64,000 nt of DNA from DATBLE01 sp038248655 (lineage in GTDB: Bacteria; Actinomycetota; Thermoleophilia; Gaiellales; Gaiellaceae): contig JBBRXG010000001.1 of the NCBI GenBank assembly GCA_038248655.1, positions 39,204 through 103,203 on the forward strand. The letters run 5' to 3'. How positions within the stretch are numbered: the first letter of the stretch is position 1; every line of letters starts with the position of its first letter. The position numbers and the translations under genes were made by a program. The notes below the pieces were generated by a model that made no database searches, had not been told where the DNA came from, and was given only the letters and a program-made list of their open reading frames with translations. This document shows, in pieces, positions 53,679-62,830 of the stretch.

Positions 53679-53939
53679 GTGGTCTCGCCTCTTCTTCAGC
53701 GGCACCCTGCACCTAAGGCGTGGTTGGCGCTCGCGGCGGCGATCCTCCGGGTGACGCAGCTCGTCACCGCCGCGTGGATCTTCCGCAAACTGCCCTGGGC
53801 GCGGCCCCGATTCGTCGACGTCGTCCACCGCTTCGTCGGCCGGATCGCGTTCCTGCTGACGATTCCGGTCGCCTACCACTGCGTGTTCAAGCTCGGCTTC
53901 CAGACGTACGACGCCAGGCATTCCATAGACTCGCCATCG
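53679..53939 (+). pseudogene. truncated DUF6529-like membrane protein fragment
   Basis: From GTG 53679: APKAWLALAAAILRVTQLVT, then AAWIFRKLP and RFVGRIAFLLTIPVAYHCVFKLGFQTYDARHS. This resembles the first two or three helices of DUF6529, an actinobacterial cytochrome b561-like membrane protein. The matching sequence stops at QTYDARH, where the last helices should follow, and the frame runs into the start of the next dehydrogenase. It is therefore a remnant; its last codons carry the TAGACT box of that dehydrogenase. Confidence 0.55.
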
Positions 53940-55150
53940 TGGACTTCGAGCTCTCGGACGAGCAGCGGCTGATTCAGGACACCGTTCGCACCTTCGTGGA
54001 CGAGCGTGTGCTGCCGGTCGCGATCGAGAACGACACCGACCACAAGCTCGACCTGGAGCTGATCGAGGGCATGGCCGAGCTCGGGATCCTCGGGATCGTG
54101 ATCCCGGAGGAGTACGGCGGCGCGGGCCTCGACTTCGTCGCCGAGGCGCTCGCCTGTGAGGAGATCGAGCGGGGCGAGGCGGCGTTCCGGACGCTGATCT
54201 CCGTCCACGTCGGCCTGAACTCGATGTCGCTCCTCAGGTACGGGACGGAGGAGCAGAAGCAGCGCTATCTCGTCCCGCAGGCGAGAGGCGAGAAGCTGGG
54301 GTGCTTCGGGCTGACCGAGCCGGGCGCGGGCTCCGACGTCGCCGCGATGCGGACGAGCGCCCGTCGCGAGGGCGATGTTTACGTCCTGAACGGCCAGAAG
54401 AACTGGATCTCGTACGCGACCGTCGCCGACCACCAGCTCGTCGTCGCCAAGACCGACGCGGACGCGGAGCACAAGGGGATGTCTGCGTTCATCGTCGAGC
54501 GCGCCTGGCCGGGGGTGATGACGCGGGAGACGGAGAACAAGCTCGGGGTGTGGGCCGGCTCGACCGGCGAGCTCTTCTTCGAGAACGTCGAGGTGCCGGC
54601 CGAGAACCGGCTCGGGGACGAGGGCCAGGGATTCGAGGTCGCCATGTACTCGCTCGACCAGGGCCGCTTCACGGTCGCAGCCGGCGCCTGTGGGGTGATC
54701 CGCGCCTGCCTCGAGCGCTCGGTCGAGTACGCGCGCGAGCGCGAGACGTTCGGCCAGGCGATCGGCCGCTACCAGCTCGTCCAGGACATGATCGCGACGA
54801 TGGTGCTCGGCTACGAGACCTCGAAGCTGCTCGTCATGCAGGCGGCCTGGATGAAGAACGAGGGCAAGCGGAACACGCGCGAGACCTCGCTTGCCAAATG
54901 GCATGCGACCGAGTCGGCATTCGAGGCGGCGCATCTCGCGATCCAGGTGCACGGCTCGTACGGGTACTCAGGCGAGTACGGGATCGAGCGGTACTTCCGG
55001 AACGCGCGCGCGCCGATCATCTACGAGGGCACGACGCAGATCCACAAGATGATGCAGGCTGAGCACGCGCTCGGGTACCGCCGCCTGAACGGCCATACGG
55101 GCGAGATGTCGCCATTGGTCTCCTGGGGGCCTGCCCTCGCCAGAGCGTAG
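53939..55150 (+). CDS. acyl-CoA dehydrogenase (glutaryl-/short-chain-type)
   Basis: 403 residues. ACAD motifs: LGCFGLTEPGAGSDVAAM, WISYATVADHQLVVAKTD, KLGVWAGSTGELFFENVEVP and IQVHGSYGYSGEYGIERYFRNARAPIIYEGTTQIHK, with the usual catalytic Glu in YEGT. GTG 53939 follows TAGACT (53926-53931) by 7 nt, in a fragment of another gene. It is divergent from the operon of the first acyl-CoA dehydrogenase. Substrate inferred as short or medium acyl-CoA only from family resemblance. Confidence 0.94.
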   Translation: MDFELSDEQRLIQDTVRTFVDERVLPVAIENDTDHKLDLELIEGMAELGILGIVIPEEYGGAGLDFVAEALACEEIERGEAAFRTLISVHVGLNSMSLLRYGTEEQKQRYLVPQARGEKLGCFGLTEPGAGSDVAAMRTSARREGDVYVLNGQKNWISYATVADHQLVVAKTDADAEHKGMSAFIVERAWPGVMTRETENKLGVWAGSTGELFFENVEVPAENRLGDEGQGFEVAMYSLDQGRFTVAAGACGVIRACLERSVEYARERETFGQAIGRYQLVQDMIATMVLGYETSKLLVMQAAWMKNEGKRNTRETSLAKWHATESAFEAAHLAIQVHGSYGYSGEYGIERYFRNARAPIIYEGTTQIHKMMQAEHALGYRRLNGHTGEMSPLVSWGPALARA

Positions 55151-55207
55151 GCGCCCGGAGACGATCCGCGTAGAAGCAGCGCCGCTCGGTCGAGGGGGCT
55201 GGCCCGA

Positions 55208-55218
55208 GGGTCTGACCC
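55208..55218. repeat. GGGTCTGACCC element
   Basis: An 11-bp odd palindrome matching (on the opposite strand) the GGGTCAGACCC core seen at 38818, 38834 and 44148. It lies in a 164-bp space between the dehydrogenase and a small exported protein gene where nothing else is visible. Confidence 0.55.
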
Positions 55219-55314
55219 TGCAGGTCGAGCCGCCGCGCGCTGCGAACGGGCAGGGACAGCGCAAGGTTCGGCGCGCTTGACCGGGATCGGCCGCGGCGCT
55301 TTGATCGGTTCGGC

Positions 55315-55779
55315 GTGTTCAGGCTGGCGCTCGTCCTGCTGAACCTCTCGCTTCCGTCGAACGCGGTCGTCGTCCCGGGCGTGAGCTTCGGCGGCCTGCG
55401 CCTCGGGGCGGCCGCGACTCGGGTCGAGGCCGTCTGGGGCCAGCGCCACGGCCGTTGCCGCTCGTGCGCGCGGCCGACCTGGTATTTCACCTACAAGCCC
55501 TTCGAGCCGCAGGGGGCGGGCGTGTCGTTCCGCGCGGGAGGGGTGGAGTCGTTCTTCACGATCTGGTCGCCGCCGGGGTGGCACACCGATCGAGGCCTGA
55601 AGGTGGGCGACCCCGCCGCGCGCGTGACGGCGCTCTACGGCGTCCTCCCGCGGGTCGAGTGCGGTACGTATGCCGCCCTCGTCCTCCGTCGTGCCCGCAC
55701 GTCGACGCAGATCTATCTCTATCGGGGGCAGGTCTGGTGGTTCGGGCTCAGCTCGGTTGGGGCTCCGGCTTGCCACTAG
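55315..55779 (+). CDS. small exported protein of unknown function
   Basis: 154 residues from GTG 55315. A hydrophobic start (FRLALVLLNLSLPSNAVV) is a likely signal peptide. The rest contains PGVSFGGLRLGAAATRVEAVWG, a pattern found in small secreted actinobacterial proteins, with repeated G-x-x-LGxxxxxV units, CRSC, and a Cys near the end. Function unknown. Its 3' end overlaps the convergent MFS gene by 32 bp. Confidence 0.65.
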   Translation: MFRLALVLLNLSLPSNAVVVPGVSFGGLRLGAAATRVEAVWGQRHGRCRSCARPTWYFTYKPFEPQGAGVSFRAGGVESFFTIWSPPGWHTDRGLKVGDPAARVTALYGVLPRVECGTYAALVLRRARTSTQIYLYRGQVWWFGLSSVGAPACH

Positions 55780-56986
55780 GCTCCTTGTGGATCAGCGACG
55801 CCACGAGCGGGATCGCCGCGAGCACGGGGACGGCGCAGACCGGCCAGAGCGCCTCGTAGCCGTCGGTCTTCGAAAGGTAGGGCGACATCACGTCGATCAT
55901 CACCCCGGCGACGAGTGGGCCGGCCAGCAGGCCGATGCCTTTCGTCGTCGTCGCGAGCCCGGAGATCGCGCCGCGATGCTGCGCCGGCATCAGCTTGAAG
56001 AGGAGTCCCCACGACAGGGTCATCACCGTGCCGCCGGCGACCGCGACCGGCAGGATCAGCCCGTAGTACCAGTTGTGCCACTCCTGGGCGGTCCCAGCGA
56101 CGAGCAGCCCGGCGCCGTAGACGAACGAGGCGCCGAAGATCACGCGGGCGAGCCCGAAGCGGTCGCCGAGCGGCCCGGAGCCGATCGCCGCGAGCACGTA
56201 GCCGACCGCGACCGCCGCGAGCACGGCCGACGAGGTGGAAAGCGGCTCGCCGAGGCCCTCGGTGATGTAGAGGACAACGAACGTCCGCATCGCCGCGAAC
56301 GTCCCCTCCCACGCGGAATTGGCGAGCAGGAAGCGGCGTACTTCGGGCACGTCGTGGAAGACCTGCCAGCTCGTGCGCACGTAGCTCCGGACGCCGCGGA
56401 AGACGCGCGAGCCCTCACCCGGAGCCTCGTGCACGAACAGGATCACCCCTCCGCAGGCGGCGGACGTCGCCACGGCTGCGAGCAGGAACGGGGCCGGGTG
56501 CCAGACCTTGAACAGGAAGCCCCCGCCGACGAGCGCGATTCCGAGCGCGATCCCGCGCATCACGTGCTGCACCCCCTGTGAGCGGCCGTACATGCTCTCG
56601 TGCAGCACGTCCGGGTACAGGCCTCGGTACGGCGGCTCGTACACGTAGTAGGCAAAGAAGAACGCCAGGACGATCAGGGTGATCGTCCAGATGTTCGGCA
56701 TGAAGGCGAGGATTGCGAGGCAGAAACCCATCGGGCCGAGGGCGGCGAGCATGAAGGGACGGCGCCGCCCCATCGGCGTCTGGAACGTGTCGCTCCAGGG
56801 CCCGATCACGAGCGGCAGCGCCAGCGCGAAGACGCCCTCGGCGGCGAGCACCGCTGCGATCATCGTCCTCGAATCGGTGAAGCCGCCCAGGAGCTTCGGC
56901 AGGTACGCCGCCGTCGTCGTGATCGAGAACGCGAGCCCGAAAGCGCCCAGGCCGAGGATCCACGAGAGCCCTTTCCGGGTGGTCAC
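55748..56986 (-). CDS. MFS transporter
   Basis: 412 residues with 12 hydrophobic helices. MFS motif A-like GPWSDTFQTPMGRRRPFML after helix 2 and PLGDRFGLARV after helix 8; YVYEPPYRGLYPDVL in the central part is like the sugar/glycoside-pentoside-hexuronide and SLC45 type. GTG 56986 overlaps the tetR stop (GTGA), so the transporter is co-transcribed with the repressor and probably exports or imports a ligand of the regulon. Substrate unknown. Confidence 0.87.
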   Translation of the reverse strand: MTTRKGLSWILGLGAFGLAFSITTTAAYLPKLLGGFTDSRTMIAAVLAAEGVFALALPLVIGPWSDTFQTPMGRRRPFMLAALGPMGFCLAILAFMPNIWTITLIVLAFFFAYYVYEPPYRGLYPDVLHESMYGRSQGVQHVMRGIALGIALVGGGFLFKVWHPAPFLLAAVATSAACGGVILFVHEAPGEGSRVFRGVRSYVRTSWQVFHDVPEVRRFLLANSAWEGTFAAMRTFVVLYITEGLGEPLSTSSAVLAAVAVGYVLAAIGSGPLGDRFGLARVIFGASFVYGAGLLVAGTAQEWHNWYYGLILPVAVAGGTVMTLSWGLLFKLMPAQHRGAISGLATTTKGIGLLAGPLVAGVMIDVMSPYLSKTDGYEALWPVCAVPVLAAIPLVASLIHKEPSGKPEPQPS

Positions 56987-57579
56987 ACGAGCATCCCGTC
57001 GCAGAGCACGTCGACGACCGTCCGCTCGGCGGCTGCGACGTCGGCGTCGCCGTCCGGTAGCTGGCCGAGCACCCAGCCGGTCAGGATCTCCTCGATCGCG
57101 CCATAGAAGATCCAGGCGGCGAGGCGGGGCTCGAGATCGGCGCGGAAGACACCGTCCGCTCGCCCGCGGGCGATGATGCGCTCGATCGCCTGGAACGCGC
57201 GCCCGAGCTCGCCGACCTTGCTCTGCACCTGTGGGCTGCGCACGACCTCGCGGACGAGGACCCGCACGAGGTCGGGGTCGCGACGCCAGGAGCCGAGCAG
57301 GATCGCGGCAACCTGCCGCAGCTGCTCGCGCGGCGGGTCGGGCGACTCCTCGACGCCGTCGAAGGATTCCAGCACCTGACGCCAGGTCTCGCGGAAGACG
57401 GTCTCGAGCACCTCTTCCTTCGAGCTGAAGTAGTGGTAGAGGAGCCCGTGCGCAACGCCGGCCTCCTCGGTGATGTCGCCCACGCGACAGTCGTGGTATC
57501 CGCTGCGCGCGAAGACGCGGACGGCGGCGGCGAGGATGAGCTGACGCTTCTCTTCCTGGACGACTGACCGGTCAGTCAA
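56983..57579 (-). CDS. TetR family transcriptional repressor of the CoA/fatty-acid genes
   Basis: 198 residues. N-terminal helix-turn-helix: RQLILAAAVRVFARSGYHDCRVGDITEEAGVAHGLLYHYFSSKEEVLETVF, typical of FadR/PaaR-type TetR regulators that sense acyl-CoA. The C-terminal part (LVRVLVREVVRSPQV) is the ligand domain. TTG 57579 lies in its own operator, and TACTAT (57589-57594) is 9 nt upstream, so it is likely self-repressed. The same operator sequence stands before the dehydrogenase operon at 53541. Confidence 0.9.
   Translation of the reverse strand: MTDRSVVQEEKRQLILAAAVRVFARSGYHDCRVGDITEEAGVAHGLLYHYFSSKEEVLETVFRETWRQVLESFDGVEESPDPPREQLRQVAAILLGSWRRDPDLVRVLVREVVRSPQVQSKVGELGRAFQAIERIIARGRADGVFRADLEPRLAAWIFYGAIEEILTGWVLGQLPDGDADVAAAERTVVDVLCDGMLV
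57562..57577. promoter_or_regulatory. TetR operator GACTGACCGGTCAGTC
   Basis: A perfect 16-bp palindrome. It overlaps the tetR start codon and lies in the -35 zone of the divergent CaiB gene (its -10 box TAGCCT is at 57596-57601), so one bound repressor could control both genes. Confidence 0.8.
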
Positions 57580-57608
57580 AGCTTCCTCATAGTAGTAGCC
57601 TCGGTCCG

Positions 57609-58562
57609 ATGAACCCCCTTGCGGGCCGGCTCGTGGTCGACTTCAGCTGGTACCTGCCGGGCCCGTTCGCAAGCCGGGAGTTGCTCCGGCTCGGTGCGCG
57701 CGTCGTCCGGGTCGAGCCGCCGGAGGGCGATCCTCTCCGCACGACCGCGCCCGCCTGGCACGACGCCGTCAACGCCGGCAAGGAGTCGGTCGTCTGCGAC
57801 CTGAAGACCGAGCGTGGGCTCGCGCTCGCGAACGAGCTGTGCGCCTGCGCAGACGTCGTCCTCGAAGGCTTTCGGCCGGGCGTGTTCGAACGGCTCGGTC
57901 TGACAGTGCCCGGGACCGTCGTCCTCTGCTCGGTGACGGGCTTCGGGCTGGGCAACCGCCACGAAGGGCGTGCCGGTCACGATCTCAACTACCTCGGCTG
58001 GGCAGGCGTTCTCGCTGACACGGCGCCCGCGCTGCCGCCGACGCAGGTAGCCGACCTGGCGGCCGGCGGCCTCGGGGCCGCGCTGGAGGTCGTGGCCGCC
58101 CTGCTCGAGCGCGAGCGCACCGGCCGCGGCGCGCGGCTGACGGTCTCGATGACGCACGGCTCGCATCGGCTCGTCGCCCACCGGCTCGCGGGGCTCCCCG
58201 AGCAGATGCTGACCGGCGGTCTCGCCTGCTACCGGATCTACCCGACGGCCGACGGCCGCTGGCTCACGGTCGGTGCACTGGAGCCGAAGTTCTGGCGGCG
58301 TCTCTGCGAGGTCGTCGACGCACCGGATCTGGCCGACCGGCAGTACGACCCCGACCAGGAAGCCCTCGCCGAGGAGCTTGCGGCGGCGATCGCCGCCCAT
58401 CCACTCGCGCACTGGCTCGAGCGGATTGACGGAGAGGACGTCTCCGCCGGCCCGGTCTCGACGATCATCGAGGCAGCGGCCGAGTTCGGCCTCGAGCCGC
58501 CCCTCCAGGCGCCTGCGCTCGGCGGGCACACCGAGGCCTGGCGCGTCGAGCTAGGTCTGTAG
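57609..58562 (+). CDS. CaiB/BaiF (family III) CoA-transferase
   Basis: 317 residues, shorter than the usual 380-400. LVVDFSWYLPGPFASRELLRLGARVVRVEPPEGDPLR, then SVVCDLKTERG, VVLEGFRPGVFERLG and the catalytic Asp in GHDLNYLG. It moves CoA between acyl groups or racemises 2-methylacyl-CoA (the sequence is near the AMACR branch). ATG 57609 follows TAGCCT by 7 nt. Probably part of the TetR regulon. The last 12 bp overlap the convergent HAD gene. Confidence 0.9.
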   Translation: MNPLAGRLVVDFSWYLPGPFASRELLRLGARVVRVEPPEGDPLRTTAPAWHDAVNAGKESVVCDLKTERGLALANELCACADVVLEGFRPGVFERLGLTVPGTVVLCSVTGFGLGNRHEGRAGHDLNYLGWAGVLADTAPALPPTQVADLAAGGLGAALEVVAALLERERTGRGARLTVSMTHGSHRLVAHRLAGLPEQMLTGGLACYRIYPTADGRWLTVGALEPKFWRRLCEVVDAPDLADRQYDPDQEALAEELAAAIAAHPLAHWLERIDGEDVSAGPVSTIIEAAAEFGLEPPLQAPALGGHTEAWRVELGL

Positions 58563-59231
58563 GCCGAGCGCGTCGAGCAGAGCCCAGAGGTCCGGGAGGC
58601 GCCGGGGCGCCTCCGGGTGACGACCCTCGCGATCGATCAGGAACGCGGCCATGCCGAGTGCGAGGGCGCCCTCGATGTCGTCCTCGACCGAGTCGCCGAC
58701 CATGGCCGCGTCGGCGGGCGCCACCTGCAGCAGCTCGAGCGCCGCCTGGAAGATCGTCGGGTGCGGCTTCGTCCAGCCGTGCGAGCGTGACGTGATCGCG
58801 CAGTCGACATCGAGGGCGTGGTGGGCGACGAACTCCGCGATCTCGCGCGCGCTGTTCGAGATCAGACCCAGCTTCAGCCCGTGCCGCCGCAGGTCTGCGA
58901 TCACCGGCAGGACGTCGTCGTAGAGGTCGAAGTTGGCCGAGTTCTCCCAGAGCCTGGTCATCTCGACGGCGAGATCGCGGGCGGCATCGGCGTCTCCCCC
59001 CATCCCTCGGATGATCCGCTCGGTGAAGGCGAACCACAGCTCCTCGTCGTGACGGAGCTCCGGGTGGCGCTCGAGGGTCTCGATCGCGGCGGCCCGTGCG
59101 GTCGCGTAGCGTGCGGGGTCGAGGACGAGCCCGTGGCGCTCGCCGAACCGCCGGTAGCCGTCCGGGCCGAGGTCCGGCCCCGGCTTGGCGAGCGTGAAGT
59201 CGACGTCGAAGAGAACGGCCCCGAGCGGCAT
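58551..59231 (-). CDS. HAD-superfamily hydrolase (haloacid dehalogenase-like phosphatase)
   Basis: 226 residues. Motif I LFDVDFTLAK, motif II LGLISNSAREI, motif III Lys in SHGWTKPHPTIFQ, motif IV VGDSVEDDIEGALALG. The middle helical cap fits subfamily IA phosphatases. It dephosphorylates small sugar or nucleotide phosphates; substrate unknown. ATG 59231 chosen at the family start. Confidence 0.92.
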   Translation of the reverse strand: MPLGAVLFDVDFTLAKPGPDLGPDGYRRFGERHGLVLDPARYATARAAAIETLERHPELRHDEELWFAFTERIIRGMGGDADAARDLAVEMTRLWENSANFDLYDDVLPVIADLRRHGLKLGLISNSAREIAEFVAHHALDVDCAITSRSHGWTKPHPTIFQAALELLQVAPADAAMVGDSVEDDIEGALALGMAAFLIDREGRHPEAPRRLPDLWALLDALGLQT

Positions 59232-59319
59232 CCGACGAAGTGTGCGCCGTGAAGCGGATCGCCGCTCGCGGGAGGGCTCCACGCGCGCGCGAGGCTCGCT
59301 GCGGCGCCCGGGCCTCGGC

Positions 59320-59697
59320 CTACGACCGCTTTCGCCAGCGGCGCCCCGGAGTGAGCGGCTGAACCTCGGTCGTCGCGTCCGTGTCCGGCTCCGCAGGCGT
59401 GCCGAGGTCCTCACGTACCCGAAGGTAGTCCTTTCGCGAGATCTCCCCCCGCGCATACCGGACGTCGAGCACGGCCAGCGCGCGTCCTCCGCGAGGGGTC
59501 CCGGACGGCGGCGGTCCGGTGAACGGCCTCGGTCCCTGCGATCGGCAGTAGGCGTCCAGGGCGATCGAGACGATCGTCAGCAGCAGGAGCGCGAGCAGCA
59601 GCCCGAAGATCACCCAGGAAAACGAGTGCGGCCCGCCGCCGTGATGCTCGACGACCCAATCGCCGAACGGGAACGGTCCGTGTCTGTATCTGTTCAT
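59320..59697 (-). CDS. small membrane protein with C-terminal SHOCT domain
   Basis: 125 residues. A His/Gly-rich start, one membrane helix (about 25-48, FSWVIFGLLLALLLLTIVSIAL), then ALAVLDVRYARGEISRKDYLRVREDLG, the short SHOCT pattern. Such proteins are common in Actinobacteria and of unknown role. ATG 59697 follows TACGGT (59705-59710) by 7 nt. Confidence 0.8.
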   Translation of the reverse strand: MNRYRHGPFPFGDWVVEHHGGGPHSFSWVIFGLLLALLLLTIVSIALDAYCRSQGPRPFTGPPPSGTPRGGRALAVLDVRYARGEISRKDYLRVREDLGTPAEPDTDATTEVQPLTPGRRWRKRS

Positions 59698-60035
59698 GCG
59701 ACAAACCGTAGGACGCACGCCTGAGAGAAAGCTGAGAAGCGTCGCTGTGGATTACGCTCACCGAGGGCACTCCGCCGACGGCTACCCGCCGCGGTCTCCC
59801 GCAAGGAGGGGCTCGCGGGGCAACCAGGAACCCCCGCCTCTCTGTCACTTTGACCGGACGTATTTGAACCGTCGGGCTCGTCGCCGCATCGCCTCCTTCA
59901 CGAGCAGCGTGCGCCGGCTGCGGTCGGGAGCCCGAAAGCGCGTCTCGCATGCCGTAAGGGATTCGGCTCACGGGGTGCCTGGCACCTGCCCTACTCGGCC
60001 GGCTGGTGACGCCGGTGGAGGGGCTTGGTGATCGA
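59698..60035. other. 338-bp intergenic stretch with a GGTGCCTGGCACC palindrome
   Basis: It holds the -10 box of the SHOCT gene (59705-59710) and a 13-bp palindrome GGTGCC-T-GGCACC at 59974-59986, just before the permease gene. No reading frame with family resemblance was seen between. Confidence 0.55.
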
Positions 60036-61184
60036 ATGACCGATGTGTCGAAACCGATCAGTCGCCGGCGGGTCGTGCTGGCAGCGGTGACGCCGCTGGC
60101 GTCGATCTTCGGCTCAGGCTTCCTCATCATTGTTCCCGTGCTCGAGCGCACGCTCGGCGCCGTGTCCGTGCTCGGGGCGGGGGCGATGTGCGGCCTCGCG
60201 TGGCTTGCTGGCACGGCGATCCGCCACTGCGTCCGGGTCGTGGAGCCGCGAGCCGACGCGGGCAAGCTCGACACCATCACCGGCCGGCTCGATCGCCTCG
60301 CCGACACGGTCATCGTCGTCGCCTACGTCATCTCGGTCGCGCTCTACCTGCGCATCCTTGCCCAGTACATCTTCCACTTCGCGGCCAGCGGCTCGCCCGT
60401 CGGCGAGCGCGTGCTTGCGTGCGCGATCGTGGTGGTGATCGTCGGCGTCGGCATCACGCGCGGCTTCCACGGGCTCGACCTGCTCGAGCGCATCGCGTTG
60501 ATCGCCGTGCTCGTGCTCGTCACCGTGCTCGTCGCGGTGCTGCTCATCCACGACGTCCGCGCCCTGGGCGGCGGCGGCCTCTCTCTCCCCCCGGGTCCCC
60601 CCGTCGGCGTCGGCCGCGTGCTGTTGACGCTCGGCGGCGTGGTCATCACCGTCCAGGGGTTTGAGACGGTGCGTTACCTCGGCGACCAGTACGACGCCGA
60701 GACCCGCGTCTGGGCCTCACGGGTGGCGCAGCTTGCGGCCACATCGATCTACATCGCCTTCGTGGCGGTGGCCACCCCGGTGATGGGTCTAGGCACGAAG
60801 GCGGGCGTCGACACGACGCTGCTCGACATCACCGGTCGGGTGGCGCCGCTGCTTGCCCTGCCGCTCGTGATCACCGCGGTGCTGAGCCAGTTCAGCGCCG
60901 CCACGGCAGACACGGTCGCCGCCGACGGCAACCTGCGCGGCCTGGCCGACTGGATGCACGGTGCGCGGCCGTACCTGGTCAGCGGCGCCGCGGCGATCGC
61001 GCTCGCCGCGACGGTCGCGACCTTCACGATCGTCGCCATCGCCTCCCGCGCGTTCGCGGCCTACTACGCGATCGAGGCGGTCATCGCGCTCCGCACCACC
61101 ACGGGCACGGCGCGCAAGCTCGGCTATGGCGCGCTCGCCGTGGTGATGGCCGCGATCACCCTGCTCGCCGAGCCCGTGGGATAG
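60036..61184 (+). CDS. APC-like membrane transporter
   Basis: 382 residues with about 11 hydrophobic helices. LASIFGSGFLIIVPVLERTLG in the first helix has the Gly-rich break of amino-acid/polyamine/organocation permeases; VITVQGFETVRYLGDQYD recalls the F-E motif of helix 6, which often holds substrate. The substrate is unknown. ATG 60036 is used; GTG 60006 in frame is less likely because it precedes the GGTGAT purine site. Confidence 0.65.
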   Translation: MTDVSKPISRRRVVLAAVTPLASIFGSGFLIIVPVLERTLGAVSVLGAGAMCGLAWLAGTAIRHCVRVVEPRADAGKLDTITGRLDRLADTVIVVAYVISVALYLRILAQYIFHFAASGSPVGERVLACAIVVVIVGVGITRGFHGLDLLERIALIAVLVLVTVLVAVLLIHDVRALGGGGLSLPPGPPVGVGRVLLTLGGVVITVQGFETVRYLGDQYDAETRVWASRVAQLAATSIYIAFVAVATPVMGLGTKAGVDTTLLDITGRVAPLLALPLVITAVLSQFSAATADTVAADGNLRGLADWMHGARPYLVSGAAAIALAATVATFTIVAIASRAFAAYYAIEAVIALRTTTGTARKLGYGALAVVMAAITLLAEPVG

Positions 61185-61340
61185 TGCTCGCCGAACCCGA
61201 CCGGCCTTACGGGGAAGGCTCCCGCTTCGGTCATGCTGGAGGCAGAGGGCGGAGCCCGGCCGGTGGGCGTCCAGTCGGTGGTCTGGTGCGACCCGGGAGC
61301 AGCCCGGGTAACCGAGAGGCGAGAGCTGGGCCACCCGGCA

Positions 61341-62704
61341 TCACGCTGTTGGCGTTGTTGCGCCGATCTGGCGTTGGATGTCTTCGAGGCTGCGGCCCCG
61401 GGTTTCGGGCACCCGGGTGGCGATGAACCACAGCGCGAGGAGCCCGATGCCCGCGTACAGCCAGAACGTGCCCGCGCGGGTGAGGACGGCGACGAGGCTG
61501 AGGAAGGTGAAGGAGACGGCGAAGTTGGTGGCCCAGTTGACCACCGATGCGGTGCTCTCGGCCGGTCCGCGCACGTCGAGCGGGTAGATCTCGGAGATCA
61601 TCAGCCAGAACACGGGCCCGAGCCCGGCGGCGAACGACGCGATGTAGACCAGCAGCGCGACGAGCGCCAGCACGGACGCGTGGTGCTGCAGCCAACCGAC
61701 GGCGAAGAACAGCCCGAGCGCGGTGAGGGAGACGACCATCCCGGCGGTGCCGGCGAGCAGCAGCGGCCGGCGGCCGACGCGGTCGAGCAGCAGGATCGCG
61801 ACGGCCGTGAACGCGACGTTGGTGACGCCGATGAACAGGCTCTTGGTCAGGACGCTGCCGGCGCCGATCCCGGTGAACGACAGGATCGTCGGCGCGTAGT
61901 AGATCACCGTGTTGACGCCGACCAGCTGCTGAAAGGCTGCCAGCCCGACTCCGACGATCAGCATCGGCCGCACCGCCGGGGACAGCAGCGCGTGATGTCC
62001 GGCCTGGCGCTGGGCGGCCTGCTCGATCTCGTGCAGCTCGTCGTCGACGTCGTCCTTTGCGTGGATGCGGCGCAGCACCCGGCGGGCGTCGTCGGCGCGG
62101 CCCTGCTCGGCGAGCCACCGCGGGCTCGGCGGGACGAACAGCATCCCGACGGCGAGAGCGAGCCCGGGCGCGGCCGCCAGCCCGAGCATCCAGCGCCAGT
62201 TGTCCGCGAGTCCCTTCAGCGCCCAGTTGGCGATGTAGGCGGCGAGGATTCCGCTGGTCAGCATCAGCTGGTTGAAGGTGACCGTGGCGCCGCGGACTCG
62301 CTGTGGCGCCAGCTCGGAGATGTACATGGGGGCGACGAACGAGGCCGCGCCGACCGCCAGCCCGAGCACCAGCCGCGCCCCGACCAGCTGCCAGAGGCTC
62401 TGTGCCAGCGCGGAACCCAGTCCCCCACCGACGTAGATCCACCCGGCCGCGATCAGCGTGCGCCGCCGCCCGAGCAGGCCGCCAGCCGCCCGGCGAGCAG
62501 GGCTCCGACCACCGCGCCGACCAGCAGCGACGCCACGATCGCCTGCTGGTCGAAGCTGCTGCTCGCGTGCAGGTCGCGCTTGATGTACAGGAGCGCCCCG
62601 CCGATCACGCCCGTGTCGTAGCCGAACAGGAACCCCCAGATCGCGGCGACGCGCAGCAGGAACCGGTTCTGCCCGGCGAGCACCCAGCGCAGGAGCTCAG
62701 GCAC
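61341..62704 (-). pseudogene. sugar porter (MFS) gene with a frameshift near 62478
   Basis: From GTG 62704 (GGGGAGC 7 nt upstream) the frame reads GFLFGYDTGVIGGALLYIKRDL and VASLLVGAVVGALLAGRLA, the first two helices of a sugar/H+ symporter. At 62478-62479 one base appears lost: the expected GRRRT motif and the rest (VLGLAVGAASFVAPMYISELAP, FQQLVGVNTVIYYAPTIL, VPETRGRSLEDIQRQ) continue in another frame to the stop at 61341. Adding one base restores a full 12-helix protein of about 455 residues. Either a young pseudogene or a sequencing error. Confidence 0.8.
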
Positions 62705-62830
62705 GGCCCGCTCCCCGCGACACCGACCGTGACCCGCGCGCCGCGATCGACGAGGTCCTCCGACGCATCGCGTGGGTCCGTCCAAGGAAGGGTGTGGCTA
62801 GGGTCGACATGGTCAATGCCGAGGTGGCGT

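Noticed and set aside
53667..53921. 84-residue minus-strand frame upstream of the dehydrogenase
   Set aside because: Antisense to the DUF6529-like fragment; charged low-complexity product without resemblance to any family.
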